Shown here one piece after another: positions 1-8,711 of a stretch of 39,395 bases of DNA. Position 1 is the first letter of the stretch. Each line of letters opens with the position of its first letter. The translations under genes were made by a program, and so were the position numbers. This stretch comes from Cyanobacteria bacterium UBA2566 (GTDB lineage Bacteria; Cyanobacteriota; Cyanobacteriia; Cyanobacteriales; Desertifilaceae): NCBI GenBank assembly GCA_002340255.1, contig DDLS01000066.1, positions 1 to 39,395 on the forward strand. The letters are read 5' to 3'. Under the pieces are notes generated by a model that ran no database searches, was not told the origin of the DNA, and worked only from the letters and a program-made list of their open reading frames with translations.

Positions 1-530
1 AAAAAATCGCTGAATTTTTTTTGGCCATCTAAAATGCTCAAAGCCTAGCATAGCCTTATATTCAAGCCTGTTGTTACCCCCTGAGCATGGCTATATCATA
101 ATGCACCTAGGTGAATGTAGCCAACTAAAGTCGCCGTTCGTTTTTCCTCCCCGCGAAGACAGCGACGGGGCTTCCAAACGTATCGGAGACTTTACGTGAG
201 TCGTTCGGAAGTTCGTTCCCCTTACACTTTCTTTAAATCCAGTTCACAGATGCAGACGATGATTCATGGTGGTGTAACTGTAGGAGATAAGTCGCCGTCT
301 TACGCCCTTGGGACTTTAGTTCAAGGGAGTTAGATCCTAAGAGTCATATATAGCGGTTTGCGCTAGGGAATAGGATTGTGGTATATGGCTTTGGGGGTTC
401 GGTATTTTACTCCTGCTCCTCATCAAGTCCTATCAAAGCCCAAAAATAATGACTGTCGCGATCGCCGAGATCCTGCAAGAGTTCTATAATTCAGTCAAGA
501 CGAAGGTTTTCCACGAGTGACAGCAGAGGG
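1..530. other. Gene-free region with a structured segment (possible IS200/IS605-type relic)
   Basis: No convincing gene was found here. Within about 120-330 there is notable structure. AACTAAAGTC at 123-132 is the exact reverse complement of GACTTTAGTT at 312-321. AAGTCGCCGT occurs directly at 128-137 and again at 289-298. A perfect 6-bp stem (CCCTTG/CAAGGG) at 305-327 has CTTTAG in its loop, and another hairpin CCCCG/CGGGG lies near 150-171. The CTTTAG-loop hairpin recalls the subterminal right-end hairpins of cyanobacterial IS200/IS605 elements, but no TnpA or TnpB coding sequence remains, so this is only a suggestion. A structured RNA is the alternative. Near 349-375 is a short TAGCGGTTTGCGCTAGG-type repeat whose relative lies at 7572-7590. 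Confidence 0.3.
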
Positions 531-3500
531 TTATAACAATTTTTGAATGGATAAAACTAACTCTTTGAGTCTAATTGGCTTGCTGTAGTACAGATCTGCC
601 CCTGCGGCCAAACAGCGCTCTCGATCGCCCTCCATGGTGAGTGCTGTCAGTGCGATGATGGGGACTTGAACCATATCTGGATCTTGGCGAATGTGCTCGA
701 TCGCCGTTAACCCATCCACATGGGGCATTTGAATATCCATGAGAATCAGATCGGGAGATTCCTTCTGAGCCATATCAATCGCAGCTTGACCGTTTTTAGC
801 CACCTTCAGGCGATACCCTTTGGCTCGTAGATAGTTGGACACCGTGATGATATTTGCTTCGTTGTCTTCTGCTAAAAGGATCAAGGGAGAAATCGCCGAC
901 TGTACCGGTTGTACTGGAGCGCTCCCATTCAACTCAGAGGTCGCTTTTAACAAAGGGGAAAAACTGGGTTCAGAGATAGCATAAGGCAGCTTGATCGCAA
1001 AACAACTACCCACCCCAACCTCACTCGTTACGGTTATCCATCCCTTGTGGAGTTCCACAATCTGTTTGACCAAAGCTAAACCGAGACCCGTTCCTTCATA
1101 CTGTCGATTGAGGGAACTATCAATCTGGATAAAGGGCTGAAACAATTTTGGCAAATTGTCTGGGGAGATACCGATACCTGTATCTGTAACCGTAAAACGC
1201 AGATAGTTTTCACTGGTTTTATCTAGCAGCAAGGGGGCGACTTCGAGAACGATTTGTCCTCCTTTTGGGGTAAATTTGACAGCGTTGTTGAGTAAGTTGA
1301 TCAGCACCTGACGCATCCGCCGTTCGTCAACAGTAATATCGGGTAAGTTAGGGGGAACCTTCAGATGGAGTTGGAGACCTTTTTTCTGGGACTGTTGCTT
1401 GACAAAGACCAAACTCGATTGGCACAGATACTCTATGGCAACAGAGGAGTATTCTAGATCGACTTGCCCCGATTCGATCTTTGCCAAGTCGAGAATATCA
1501 TTGATCAGTTCTAGTAAGTGAAACCCACTCCGTTCGATCGTCTTGAGCGCTTTCAATTGCATGGCATTCATCGGCTCGAAAACTCCCTCTTGCAGTCCCT
1601 CGGTCATTCCCAAAATGGCATTGAGAGGTGTTCGCAATTCGTGACTCATATTAGCCAAAAACTCGTCTTTCAAGCGAGTTGCTCGGGCCAGTTCTTGATT
1701 CGTTTGTTGGAGTTTCACTTCTGTTTGCTTGCGATCGCCAATATCTTGCAACATAGCTAAACAAGTGTTAGATTTGCCATCTGGCATATGAACGAGGGTT
1801 ACGGAGGTTAAAGAAAATAAGATCGAGCCATCTTTACGAACATATCGCTTTTCAGTAACAAAGTTTTTAATTTTTCCGTTGGCCAGTCCTCGAATTAAGT
1901 GTTGGGACTCTGACATATCTTCAGGATGCGTAATATCTGCTACGCTCATGGCAAGCAATTCTTCAGGAGAGTAGCCTAACATCTTACAAAAATAATCATT
2001 AATTTGAATCAATTGCCCTGTATACATATTGCTTTCTGCAATACCAATAGAGGCTTGGCTAAACGTTGCTCTAGCACGAGCCTCGCTCAATTGAAGGGCA
2101 TTTTCTGCTTGCTTGCGATCGCTAATATCCCGCACCCCAGCAACGATCGCCGAGCGGTTGCCCAAAGTGACTTTGCGCAGACAAACTTCGGAATCAAAGG
2201 TAGAATTGTCCAATCGTTGAGATTTCCATTCAAATTGCAATTTTGCGCCAGCATTGGCTTGTTTGAGTAGTTTTGGCAGATTGTGGAGGGGAGCGCTTGG
2301 TGCGGATAAATCAGCAATCGTGGTTGCCAAAATTTGCCCCCGCGTTGCCTTGAAGAGTTCCAATACCCGATTATTGATATCGAGAATGCTACCATCCAAA
2401 TCCAGAATAAAAATGCCATCATAAACATTATTAAAGATAGTGCGTAAATCTTTTTCGGAGCGTACGATTTCTTGGGTTTGTGCTTCCACTCGCTGTTCCA
2501 GTTCTTGATTAAATTGCTCTAAGGCACTTTGCGCTCGCTGACGCTCCAGTTCAGCAGAAGCACGGGCACCAAACACCCGCATGATTTGTTCTGATCGCTC
2601 TGGGTCAAGCAGGGGCTGACGGGAAAAGAGACAAAGGGTGCCGATCTTGCGACCTTGGCGATCCTGGAGGGCAATACCCATGTAGCTCTCCACTCCCATG
2701 ACTGCCAGTCTGGGATTTTGGGGGAAGTAAGCCACAACATCGCGATCGCAATAGTAGACACCCTCCTGAAGAGCGATCGCGCAAGTCGTTCCCTCGGTAT
2801 CAACAGTATCGTTGGGGAGATACTCCCCATCCCCCCAAGCGGCCAAAAAGTGCAAGCGATCGCCCTCAACGACTTCAGTGACAAAGGTATGGGAGGCTCT
2901 GAGAGCTTCGGCAAGGTAACGGACGAGGGCGGGAAAAAAGTCGGGGCCGGTTAATGCTGCGGTTCCAGCAATTAAGTTTTGCAAGGCGTTCTCTGCTCGT
3001 TTGCGCTCTAGCTCAGTGGCAGCGCGGGCGGCAAATACTCGCAAAATTTGCTCGGCGTGGGTTGGATCGGTGAGATGCTGACGGTGGAAAATGCAAAGCA
3101 GCCCCATGGGATTGCCAAGGCGATCGTATAGCGCTACCCCCAGATAGCTCTTGGCCCCCATCCTAGCCAGTTCTGAACAGGTCTGGCATGGCTCTAACTC
3201 GCAGTAATAAACCTCATTCTTGTATACCTGCTCGCAAGGAGTGCCGAGAAGTGATAAGGATTTACAGGGAATGAGTTCGCCATCGCCATAATAGGCGAGA
3301 CTCACTTCTTCATCGCCAACTCGCTCCGCCATCAGAGCGTGGGACACGCCTAGAGCTTCGGTGAGGTGGCGCACAAGGAGGGGAAAGAAGTCTATGCCTT
3401 TGGTAACGGCAGTCCCAGCAATCAGGCTGTGTAGGGAGGTTTCGACGCGCTGGCGCTGCATTTCTGCGGCGGTGCGACTGGCAAAAATTTCGAGAATCTG

Positions 3501-5237
3501 TTTGGCTCGTTCCGGCTCTTGTAGGGGTTGGCGATCGAAGATGCACAAACTGCCCAGCACCTGTCCTTGGCGATCGCGCAATGCGATTCCCAGATAGCTC
3601 TCAACCCCTCTTTCTCGATGGGGATTGTTGGGGAAGCGATCGGTAATACCCCAAGAACAATGGTAGGAGTATTCAGTCACCAGTTCAATACAAGGCGTTT
3701 CGGGTAAATTGTAGGTAAAATTGGGTTGTAATTCGCCATCGACCATAAAGGCAATACTGTGCAGCTCTTCGCCAACGAATTGAGTAATCAAGGCGATCGG
3801 AACGTCAAGAGCTTTACTAATATGACGAACTAGAGCGGGAAAGAAATCTTCGCCAGTGGTTGCGGCGGTTCCTTCCACCAGCTTGTGGAGAGCGGCTTCG
3901 GCAGCCTTACGTTTGGTGACATCGATTAGAGTGCCGATATACCCAGTCAAGTTCCCTTCAAGGTCGAATTCTTCAACGGCTTGCACGCTCAACCAAACCA
4001 CTTTTCCGTCGCGATGCAGAAAGCGACAGTCGGTATGATAGGGCATCTGTTGGTTTTGTGCGGCTTCATACCATCCTTGGAATACGCGATCGCGGTCATC
4101 GGGATGCAAGGTTTGAGACCATCCTTCTCCCAAGGCTTCTGCTGGTGTTAGACCCAGCATCTGACAACAACTAGGATTGTTATAACGGCTGTTGCCTTGA
4201 GGATCGGTGAGAAAAATTCCAGCCGGTAGTATGTCGGCAAGCGTAGCATAGCGTTGTTGGCTTGCTTGCAATTCTCGTTCGATGGATTTGCGCTGAGTAA
4301 TATCGACTGTAAAGCAGCGCGTGTGAATGAATTGACTGTCTCGATACAAGACATTGGAATTGATTGCCACGTAGCGAAGGGAGCCATCTTTACAACGCAA
4401 GCGTGCTTCGTAGTTAACCAGCGTTTCATTGTTGGAGAGGCGAGTGAGGATATCGGCAATAACTTCCGGATCGGCGTGAAAGTTGGCAATGGGTTGCCCG
4501 ATATATTCTTCTCGGCTGTACCCCAAGAAATCTAATTCGGTTTGATTGGCCCAGACGATCATCCCATTTTTATCCACCCAGTGTAATGAGATGGTGGCAT
4601 TTTCTATATAGTCGGAGAGTTCTTGTTGGCTTTCCCATAGTGCCTCAGTTCGCTCTTGCACCTGTTGTTCTAAGGTCTGGGAAAGTTTCCTATTTTCTAG
4701 CAAGAGGGCGACTTGGGTGCAGAGGAAGTTGAGAACGAGAAGGCGATCGCCGGTAAAAACGCCTGACGTTGCTTGATTGCTCAGATATACAATACCTGTC
4801 AACCGTCCTTGATGCAGTAAAGGCAAGCAGAGAAGACTTTGGGGATCTTGGCGATCGAGGTAGGGATCGCTAACGGGCAAATCGGTCTTACTTTTGTCGA
4901 TCGCTAAAATTTCGCGGGTGTTTTTAACATACTCAATTAGCTTGACGGGCAAGTTCATGTATCCCTTGAGGGGAACCCTACAAAGGTCAATATTTTCGGC
5001 AGTTGAGATCGCTTCTATCTGCCACATTTCGTTCTCGTCCGGAAGCATAAGGGCGCAGCGATCGCCCCCAGAATTTTGCCAAATGATTTGAGTAATTTGA
5101 CGCAGGAGTTCGTTAAATTGAACAACTTCGGTCAGAGCTTGCGAGGCTTTCAGGATACTGGCAAAATCAAACCTTTCTGGGTCAACCTTCCCGTTCTGGG
5201 TTAGCATTCCCTTGGGCTTGTAGCCGCGATCGCACAT
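531..5237 (-). CDS. Giant hybrid sensor histidine kinase (GAF-PAS-PAS-GAF x3-PAS-PAS-HisKA-HATPase-REC)
   Basis: This is a 1568-residue cytoplasmic-looking sensor with no obvious membrane segment. Domains in order: an N-terminal GAF (about 25-185), a short coiled coil, PAS (205-320), PAS (328-445), three tandem GAF-like repeats (about 446-600, 600-750 and 751-905, each opening with a GTA...DFFP motif), a coiled coil, PAS (930-1042), PAS (1052-1172), HisKA with phosphoacceptor His1199 in MSHELRTPLN, HATPase_c (N box near 1315-1320, DTGIGIS, GTGLGLAL) and a C-terminal receiver with Asp1501 in LMDIQMP. All catalytic motifs look intact, so it should autophosphorylate and relay internally to its own REC. 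The output target and ligands cannot be read. The start is supported by AGGAG eight bases upstream of ATG. It lies 54 bp downstream of a degenerate kinase gene on the same strand, so co-transcription is likely. Confidence 0.93.
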   Translation of the reverse strand: MCDRGYKPKGMLTQNGKVDPERFDFASILKASQALTEVVQFNELLRQITQIIWQNSGGDRCALMLPDENEMWQIEAISTAENIDLCRVPLKGYMNLPVKLIEYVKNTREILAIDKSKTDLPVSDPYLDRQDPQSLLCLPLLHQGRLTGIVYLSNQATSGVFTGDRLLVLNFLCTQVALLLENRKLSQTLEQQVQERTEALWESQQELSDYIENATISLHWVDKNGMIVWANQTELDFLGYSREEYIGQPIANFHADPEVIADILTRLSNNETLVNYEARLRCKDGSLRYVAINSNVLYRDSQFIHTRCFTVDITQRKSIERELQASQQRYATLADILPAGIFLTDPQGNSRYNNPSCCQMLGLTPAEALGEGWSQTLHPDDRDRVFQGWYEAAQNQQMPYHTDCRFLHRDGKVVWLSVQAVEEFDLEGNLTGYIGTLIDVTKRKAAEAALHKLVEGTAATTGEDFFPALVRHISKALDVPIALITQFVGEELHSIAFMVDGELQPNFTYNLPETPCIELVTEYSYHCSWGITDRFPNNPHRERGVESYLGIALRDRQGQVLGSLCIFDRQPLQEPERAKQILEIFASRTAAEMQRQRVETSLHSLIAGTAVTKGIDFFPLLVRHLTEALGVSHALMAERVGDEEVSLAYYGDGELIPCKSLSLLGTPCEQVYKNEVYYCELEPCQTCSELARMGAKSYLGVALYDRLGNPMGLLCIFHRQHLTDPTHAEQILRVFAARAATELERKRAENALQNLIAGTAALTGPDFFPALVRYLAEALRASHTFVTEVVEGDRLHFLAAWGDGEYLPNDTVDTEGTTCAIALQEGVYYCDRDVVAYFPQNPRLAVMGVESYMGIALQDRQGRKIGTLCLFSRQPLLDPERSEQIMRVFGARASAELERQRAQSALEQFNQELEQRVEAQTQEIVRSEKDLRTIFNNVYDGIFILDLDGSILDINNRVLELFKATRGQILATTIADLSAPSAPLHNLPKLLKQANAGAKLQFEWKSQRLDNSTFDSEVCLRKVTLGNRSAIVAGVRDISDRKQAENALQLSEARARATFSQASIGIAESNMYTGQLIQINDYFCKMLGYSPEELLAMSVADITHPEDMSESQHLIRGLANGKIKNFVTEKRYVRKDGSILFSLTSVTLVHMPDGKSNTCLAMLQDIGDRKQTEVKLQQTNQELARATRLKDEFLANMSHELRTPLNAILGMTEGLQEGVFEPMNAMQLKALKTIERSGFHLLELINDILDLAKIESGQVDLEYSSVAIEYLCQSSLVFVKQQSQKKGLQLHLKVPPNLPDITVDERRMRQVLINLLNNAVKFTPKGGQIVLEVAPLLLDKTSENYLRFTVTDTGIGISPDNLPKLFQPFIQIDSSLNRQYEGTGLGLALVKQIVELHKGWITVTSEVGVGSCFAIKLPYAISEPSFSPLLKATSELNGSAPVQPVQSAISPLILLAEDNEANIITVSNYLRAKGYRLKVAKNGQAAIDMAQKESPDLILMDIQMPHVDGLTAIEHIRQDPDMVQVPIIALTALTMEGDRERCLAAGADLYYSKPIRLKELVLSIQKLL

Positions 5238-5291
5238 ATCCCTTTCTCCTAACTCAAATTCTTCTATTTTACCAATTTGACCCAGACATTT

Positions 5292-6230
5292 CTAATCTGT
5301 AATTGCATGGGTTGGACTTTCAGGTTCCGAGCTACCCCAAGGTAATTTACACAAGATGCGACTCGTTTCGGGTTGGGCAGAGGATTCCATCGAGGGAACG
5401 TTTAGTAACTCTAAGCTACCGTGCATCAGTTCTAAGAGCAGTTTATTCGCCATCAGGGTAAGTCCAGGAGAGGGCGAGCCATTCCACGTTAACTCTGGGG
5501 AAGGGGGAGTATTTAATAAATCAACCGGTTCTTGCCAACAATCGGGGGAGCGTTGGTCTTCGAGATAGAGATAAACCTGTTGGGTTTCGGGAACGGGATC
5601 GGCATGAAGGTGAATGGAGCCTTCACTCATATGGGCGATCGCACTATCAACTAAACTGGTTAAGACTTGTCTGAGGCGGCGTAAATCAGCTTTGACATAA
5701 ATTTCGGGATCGGGCATCACAATATTGAGCTGTAAATTTCGATTGGCTGCTTGCAAGTAGGTTAAATCATAGATATCTTGAAAGACTTCGGTTAAAGGAA
5801 TGGTTTCAATCTCCATGACATCCGTGCCTTGCTCAGTTTTGGAAATCATCACCATTTCATCAATGAGCTTAATTAATTTGAGGGCGGAATCGTGGGCTTT
5901 GGCGATAAATTCCCGTTCTTCTTCTGGGGAATCACAGAGATCGTTGAGAATCAGTTGATGCATTCCAATCAAGCCATTCAGCGGCGATCGCAATTCATGG
6001 GAAATTCTTCCTAAAAATCCTTGCTTGAGCTGGGCCATATCAGTTGCCATTTGACAAGCCAGTTTAAGCTGTTGCACCTCATCCGTATCGGATGAAGATG
6101 CAGAATAATTGCGTTTCATTTTTGTTTTCCTTGAGCGTTTCCGGTTCTTCCACACGGCCCGACTAATACTGAGGCCTCCTATCCCGACGATCGCTCCAGA
6201 TGCAAACTCTAACCAATTCCCCCAAGCCAT
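5292..6230 (-). CDS. Membrane-anchored HisKA protein with degenerate ATPase domain (probable pseudokinase)
   Basis: This 312-residue protein has a hydrophobic N-terminal segment (about 5-27) followed by a basic stretch (KNRKRSRKTKMKR), so it is probably a single-pass or tail-like membrane anchor. A clear HisKA domain follows, with His78 in ISHELRSPLNGLIGMH. The downstream region keeps the outline of HATPase_c (LRRLRQVLTSLV at about 183-194), but the N-box asparagines are replaced (SLVDSAIAH), the G1 motif reads LEDQRSPD instead of DxGxGI, and the G2 region reads GSPSPGLTL instead of GTGLGL. ATP binding is therefore doubtful. It may act as a dimerisation partner, a phosphotransfer substrate or a phosphatase for the hybrid kinase encoded just downstream. 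Annotation pipelines would probably call it a sensor histidine kinase. Confidence 0.8.
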   Translation of the reverse strand: MAWGNWLEFASGAIVGIGGLSISRAVWKNRKRSRKTKMKRNYSASSSDTDEVQQLKLACQMATDMAQLKQGFLGRISHELRSPLNGLIGMHQLILNDLCDSPEEEREFIAKAHDSALKLIKLIDEMVMISKTEQGTDVMEIETIPLTEVFQDIYDLTYLQAANRNLQLNIVMPDPEIYVKADLRRLRQVLTSLVDSAIAHMSEGSIHLHADPVPETQQVYLYLEDQRSPDCWQEPVDLLNTPPSPELTWNGSPSPGLTLMANKLLLELMHGSLELLNVPSMESSAQPETSRILCKLPWGSSEPESPTHAITD

Positions 6231-6292
6231 GGTAGTGAGTGAATCCCCAATTGATTTTGTCTGTATTCTAGTGCGATTCGGGAAATGAGAGT

Positions 6293-6877
6293 CTACAGCT
6301 TAACCGCTCCTTGCCGTAAAATTTCCCAATCTTTCCCTGTCCAACGGGCAACGGTGGAGGGAATACCACTGGGCGAGTTCTCTGGGTTGAATTCATCGCC
6401 CTTAAGGGTAAGGACTTGGGGAAATTCGGCGGCAATTTCGGTGAGGCAGTGTAGGGCAGGATGTCCAGAGCGGTTGGCGCTGGTGGTGGCTAGGGGGCCG
6501 GTTTGAGCGAGAATAGTGTTGGCGATCGCACTATTCGGTATCCGCAACCCAATGCTCGTCGGATTTTGCGGGTTGAGTGCTTGAGGAACAGCCGGTGATG
6601 CTGGCAAGACTAGGGTGAGCATTCCCGGCCAATATTGGGCAGCCACCTGTTGCCAAATCAATTCCTCTTCAGGAGTCCCTTGACAAAACGGCCAGAGGTC
6701 TTCGGGAACCGCCCCCATCAGGATTAGGGGTTTGTCTAAACTACGGTTTTTGGCCTCAAAAATTAGGGAGGCACAATGGGGCAAAGTAGCTAAAGCAGGT
6801 ACGGTATCCGTAGGAAAGCTCACCACCTGACCCGCTTTTGCCCCAGCAATCAGTTCCTGAAGGGAAATTTGACTCAT
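6293..6877 (-). CDS. tsaC: L-threonylcarbamoyladenylate synthase, YrdC/Sua5 family
   Basis: The 194-residue protein is the short, single-domain YrdC/TsaC form. It makes threonylcarbamoyl-AMP from threonine, bicarbonate and ATP, the first step of N6-threonylcarbamoyladenosine (t6A37) formation in tRNAs that read ANN codons. Diagnostic motifs are FPTDTVPAL near the N terminus, the basic KNRSLDKPL segment, TTSANRSGHPAL, and the C-terminal GIPSTVARW. The length matches short TsaC proteins that lack the extra Sua5 domain. The start codon overlaps the stop of the upstream unknown gene in an ATGA arrangement, so translation is probably coupled. One departure from common family members is ALATLP after the FPTDT motif, where YGL-like residues are usual; this is probably tolerated. 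The gene is a housekeeping gene. Confidence 0.92.
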   Translation of the reverse strand: MSQISLQELIAGAKAGQVVSFPTDTVPALATLPHCASLIFEAKNRSLDKPLILMGAVPEDLWPFCQGTPEEELIWQQVAAQYWPGMLTLVLPASPAVPQALNPQNPTSIGLRIPNSAIANTILAQTGPLATTSANRSGHPALHCLTEIAAEFPQVLTLKGDEFNPENSPSGIPSTVARWTGKDWEILRQGAVKL

Positions 6878-7509
6878 GGGGAATCGTCCTCGTCCTCGTC
6901 CTCTATTTCCTCTTCGGTTTCGTTAGAGGCAGGCGGTAAAATTTGCTCTGGGGTAATCAGGCGATCGTCTTGGATAATAGCGATAATCATTTGGATAGAT
7001 TCCATTACCCCAGGGGTTTCCACAAACGTTTGATGCTCGGTCACCGAGGTAGCCAGTCGAGTCAGAATTTTACTAAAGGATCTATCCCTAGCCTGTGCTG
7101 TCTGTTCTTCAGTCAGCTTTTGCCCTTTTTCAGCCGCTTCTAAAATCGGCAATAGGGGAGTCGCTTCTTGGATAGCTTCCCCGCGATGAATCAATAAATC
7201 GATCAGGGTAATGACATCTCTCGCCGCTTTTTGTAAGGGCAATTCTTCCTCTGAAGAGGCACTATATGTCTCTGTAGCAGCCCCGGAGGTTCCAGGGGCA
7301 AAAATCACATTTTCCAGGGATAACCCATCGGCAAATCCCTCTAATTGACCTTCTTGCCACAATTCGATCGCCTTGTCTAGGGCTTTTTGGCGATTGGCTT
7401 CGGTGTTGCGACGACCTTCAACAGCGATCAGGGTTCCTTTTTGGTCTTCGGGGGGAACACTGAGGTCATCGACGATTAGATAATTGACAGTTGCTTTCTT
7501 GCGACCCAT
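6874..7509 (-). CDS. Unrecognised protein with acidic C-terminal tail
   Basis: I do not recognise this 211-residue protein. It starts MGRKKATVNYLIVDDLSVP, has a mixed central region rich in Glu, Ala and Leu that is probably mostly helical, and ends in a strongly acidic tail (EEEIEDEDEDDSP). No membrane segment, signal peptide or catalytic motif is visible. The frame stays open for 23 more codons upstream (to 7578), but those residues look non-coding and lie over the upstream promoter area, so the ATG at 7507-7509 is preferred; no strong Shine-Dalgarno supports either start. Its stop overlaps the tsaC start (ATGA), which places both in one transcript. The function is unknown, and the overlap alone does not show a role in tRNA modification. 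Confidence 0.7.
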   Translation of the reverse strand: MGRKKATVNYLIVDDLSVPPEDQKGTLIAVEGRRNTEANRQKALDKAIELWQEGQLEGFADGLSLENVIFAPGTSGAATETYSASSEEELPLQKAARDVITLIDLLIHRGEAIQEATPLLPILEAAEKGQKLTEEQTAQARDRSFSKILTRLATSVTEHQTFVETPGVMESIQMIIAIIQDDRLITPEQILPPASNETEEEIEDEDEDDSP

Positions 7510-7571
7510 AAAGTTTACACTGGATGAAAAGCGCTTTACCAGTGTACCGTATGGGTGACAAAGATGACTTA

Positions 7572-7606
7572 ATAGCACTTTGCGCTAGGAGATGGGGAAT
7601 AGGGGA
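7572..7606. repeat. Short TTTGCGCTAGG/GGAATAGGGG-type repeat
   Basis: This intergenic stretch, TAGCACTTTGCGCTAGG followed by GGGGAATAGGGG, resembles TAGCGGTTTGCGCTAGGGAATAGG at 349-375 near the start of the window. A related pyrimidine form (three TATTCCC-like units) occurs at 12180-12202 on the plus strand. Such short, imperfectly palindromic and tandem heptamer-like intergenic repeats are common in cyanobacterial genomes. No function can be assigned. Confidence 0.5.
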
Positions 7607-7669
7607 TACCGCTTTAGCGATCGCCCAGACTGATAAAATAGACCCATCAACCTAATATCAGGATCTCGG

Positions 7670-8413
7670 ATGAATGATTGTTCCGCGTTTTATCTTTATG
7701 GTATTTTTCCGTCTCCAGGGCCGCAACACTTAGATTTGCTGGGATTGGACAAACAACCGGTTCATGCTCATCAAGTGGACGGATTTTCCTTTCTTTGCTC
7801 GGAAGCCAAGCAAGACCGATATTTAGCCAGTCGTCGGAACCTGCTGTGCCACGAACAGGTGTTAGAAGAGGCGATGCAAGCGGGATATCGGACGGTTTTA
7901 CCCCTGCAATTTGGGTTAACGGTGGAGAATTGGCAAGAGGTGCAAGCACTGCTCATTGAGCCTTATCGAGAACAGTTAAAGCATTTATTTGAGAAGCTTA
8001 AGGGCTATCGAGAAGTCAGTGTTAAGGTATTGTGGGAGATGGAGGAAGAGTTACAACAGCTTTTAGCAGAAAATGAAGAGTTAAGAGCAAAACGCGATCG
8101 CCTGGAAGGACAACCACTCGCTATGGATCAGGTGATTGGCATTGGTCAAGCGTTGGAACAAGCTTTGCAACATCGCCAAGATGGGATTATTGCCCAATTT
8201 CAACAGGTTCTGAATCCGTTGGCGATCGAGGTGATTGAAAATGAGTCCCTCACCGATGCCATGATTTATAATACGGCGTACCTGATTCCTTGGGATGATG
8301 AGCCAGAATTCTCACAGCAAGTTGAGCATTTAGATTTGCAATTTGAAGGCCGTTTGCGGATTCGGTATAATAATTTTACCGCTCCGTTCAATTTTGCCAA
8401 ATTAGAGGACTAA
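7670..8413 (+). CDS. gvpF: Gas vesicle protein GvpL/GvpF family
   Basis: The 247-residue protein matches the GvpL/GvpF family, minor proteins needed for assembly of the protein shell of gas vesicles. It opens with the typical strand FYLYGIFP, has the central TVLPLQFGLTV motif, the conserved segment VSVKVLWEMEEE, and near the C terminus the family signature NTAYLIP followed by RIRYNNFTAPFNFAKLE. The length is normal for cyanobacterial GvpF. ATG at 7670 is preceded by AGGA. gvpG follows 16 bp downstream on the same strand, the usual cyanobacterial order. The structural genes gvpA/gvpC and the assembly genes gvpN/J/K are not in this window, so this pair is either the end of a scattered cluster or a remnant. 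Confidence 0.93.
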   Translation: MNDCSAFYLYGIFPSPGPQHLDLLGLDKQPVHAHQVDGFSFLCSEAKQDRYLASRRNLLCHEQVLEEAMQAGYRTVLPLQFGLTVENWQEVQALLIEPYREQLKHLFEKLKGYREVSVKVLWEMEEELQQLLAENEELRAKRDRLEGQPLAMDQVIGIGQALEQALQHRQDGIIAQFQQVLNPLAIEVIENESLTDAMIYNTAYLIPWDDEPEFSQQVEHLDLQFEGRLRIRYNNFTAPFNFAKLED

Positions 8414-8429
8414 CCTCTAGGATGAAACC

Positions 8430-8669
8430 ATGATTTTACGATTACTGACTCTACCCGTTCTTGGCCCCATTGAAGGGATGCTTTGGATTGGCGAACAAGT
8501 CCTAGAACATGCCAATGCTGAGTTAAATGATAAGGAAGATTTGAATAAGCAGTTACTCACTCTTCAGTTGGCCTTTGATATGGGGGAACTTTCCGAAGAG
8601 GAATTTGAAGAACAAGAAGAAGCACTTTTACTGGCGATTCAGGAGTTAGAAGAAGAGAATAATGAATAA
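8430..8669 (+). CDS. gvpG: Gas vesicle protein GvpG
   Basis: This 79-residue protein matches GvpG, a small helical accessory protein of gas-vesicle assembly. Family features are the hydrophobic N terminus LRLLTLPVLGPIEGMLWIGEQVLE, followed by an acidic helical tail with the conserved stretch QLAFDMGELSEEEFEEQE. It starts 16 bp after gvpF with an AGGATGAAACC leader, so the two genes are surely co-transcribed. The 40-bp region downstream contains an AT-rich AACAATGAACAATTAACAA repeat of a kind frequent between cyanobacterial genes, then a MntA-like gene on the same strand. Confidence 0.93.
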   Translation: MILRLLTLPVLGPIEGMLWIGEQVLEHANAELNDKEDLNKQLLTLQLAFDMGELSEEEFEEQEEALLLAIQELEEENNE

Positions 8670-8711
8670 TTAACAATGAACAATTAACAATTATTGGGAG
8701 GGAATCAGTGA

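Noticed and set aside
449..520. 23-residue open frame (MTVAIAEILQEFYN...) upstream of the hybrid kinase stop
   Set aside because: It is very short, has no ribosome-binding site and its start lies on a HIP1 site; it gives no evidence of being a gene.
2087..2428. 113-codon open frame on the minus strand inside the hybrid kinase gene
   Set aside because: It is in another frame of a clearly coding region, has low-complexity composition and no start signal. Similar frames at 2519-2914, 2655-2954, 3310-3546 and 4148-4489 were dismissed for the same reason.
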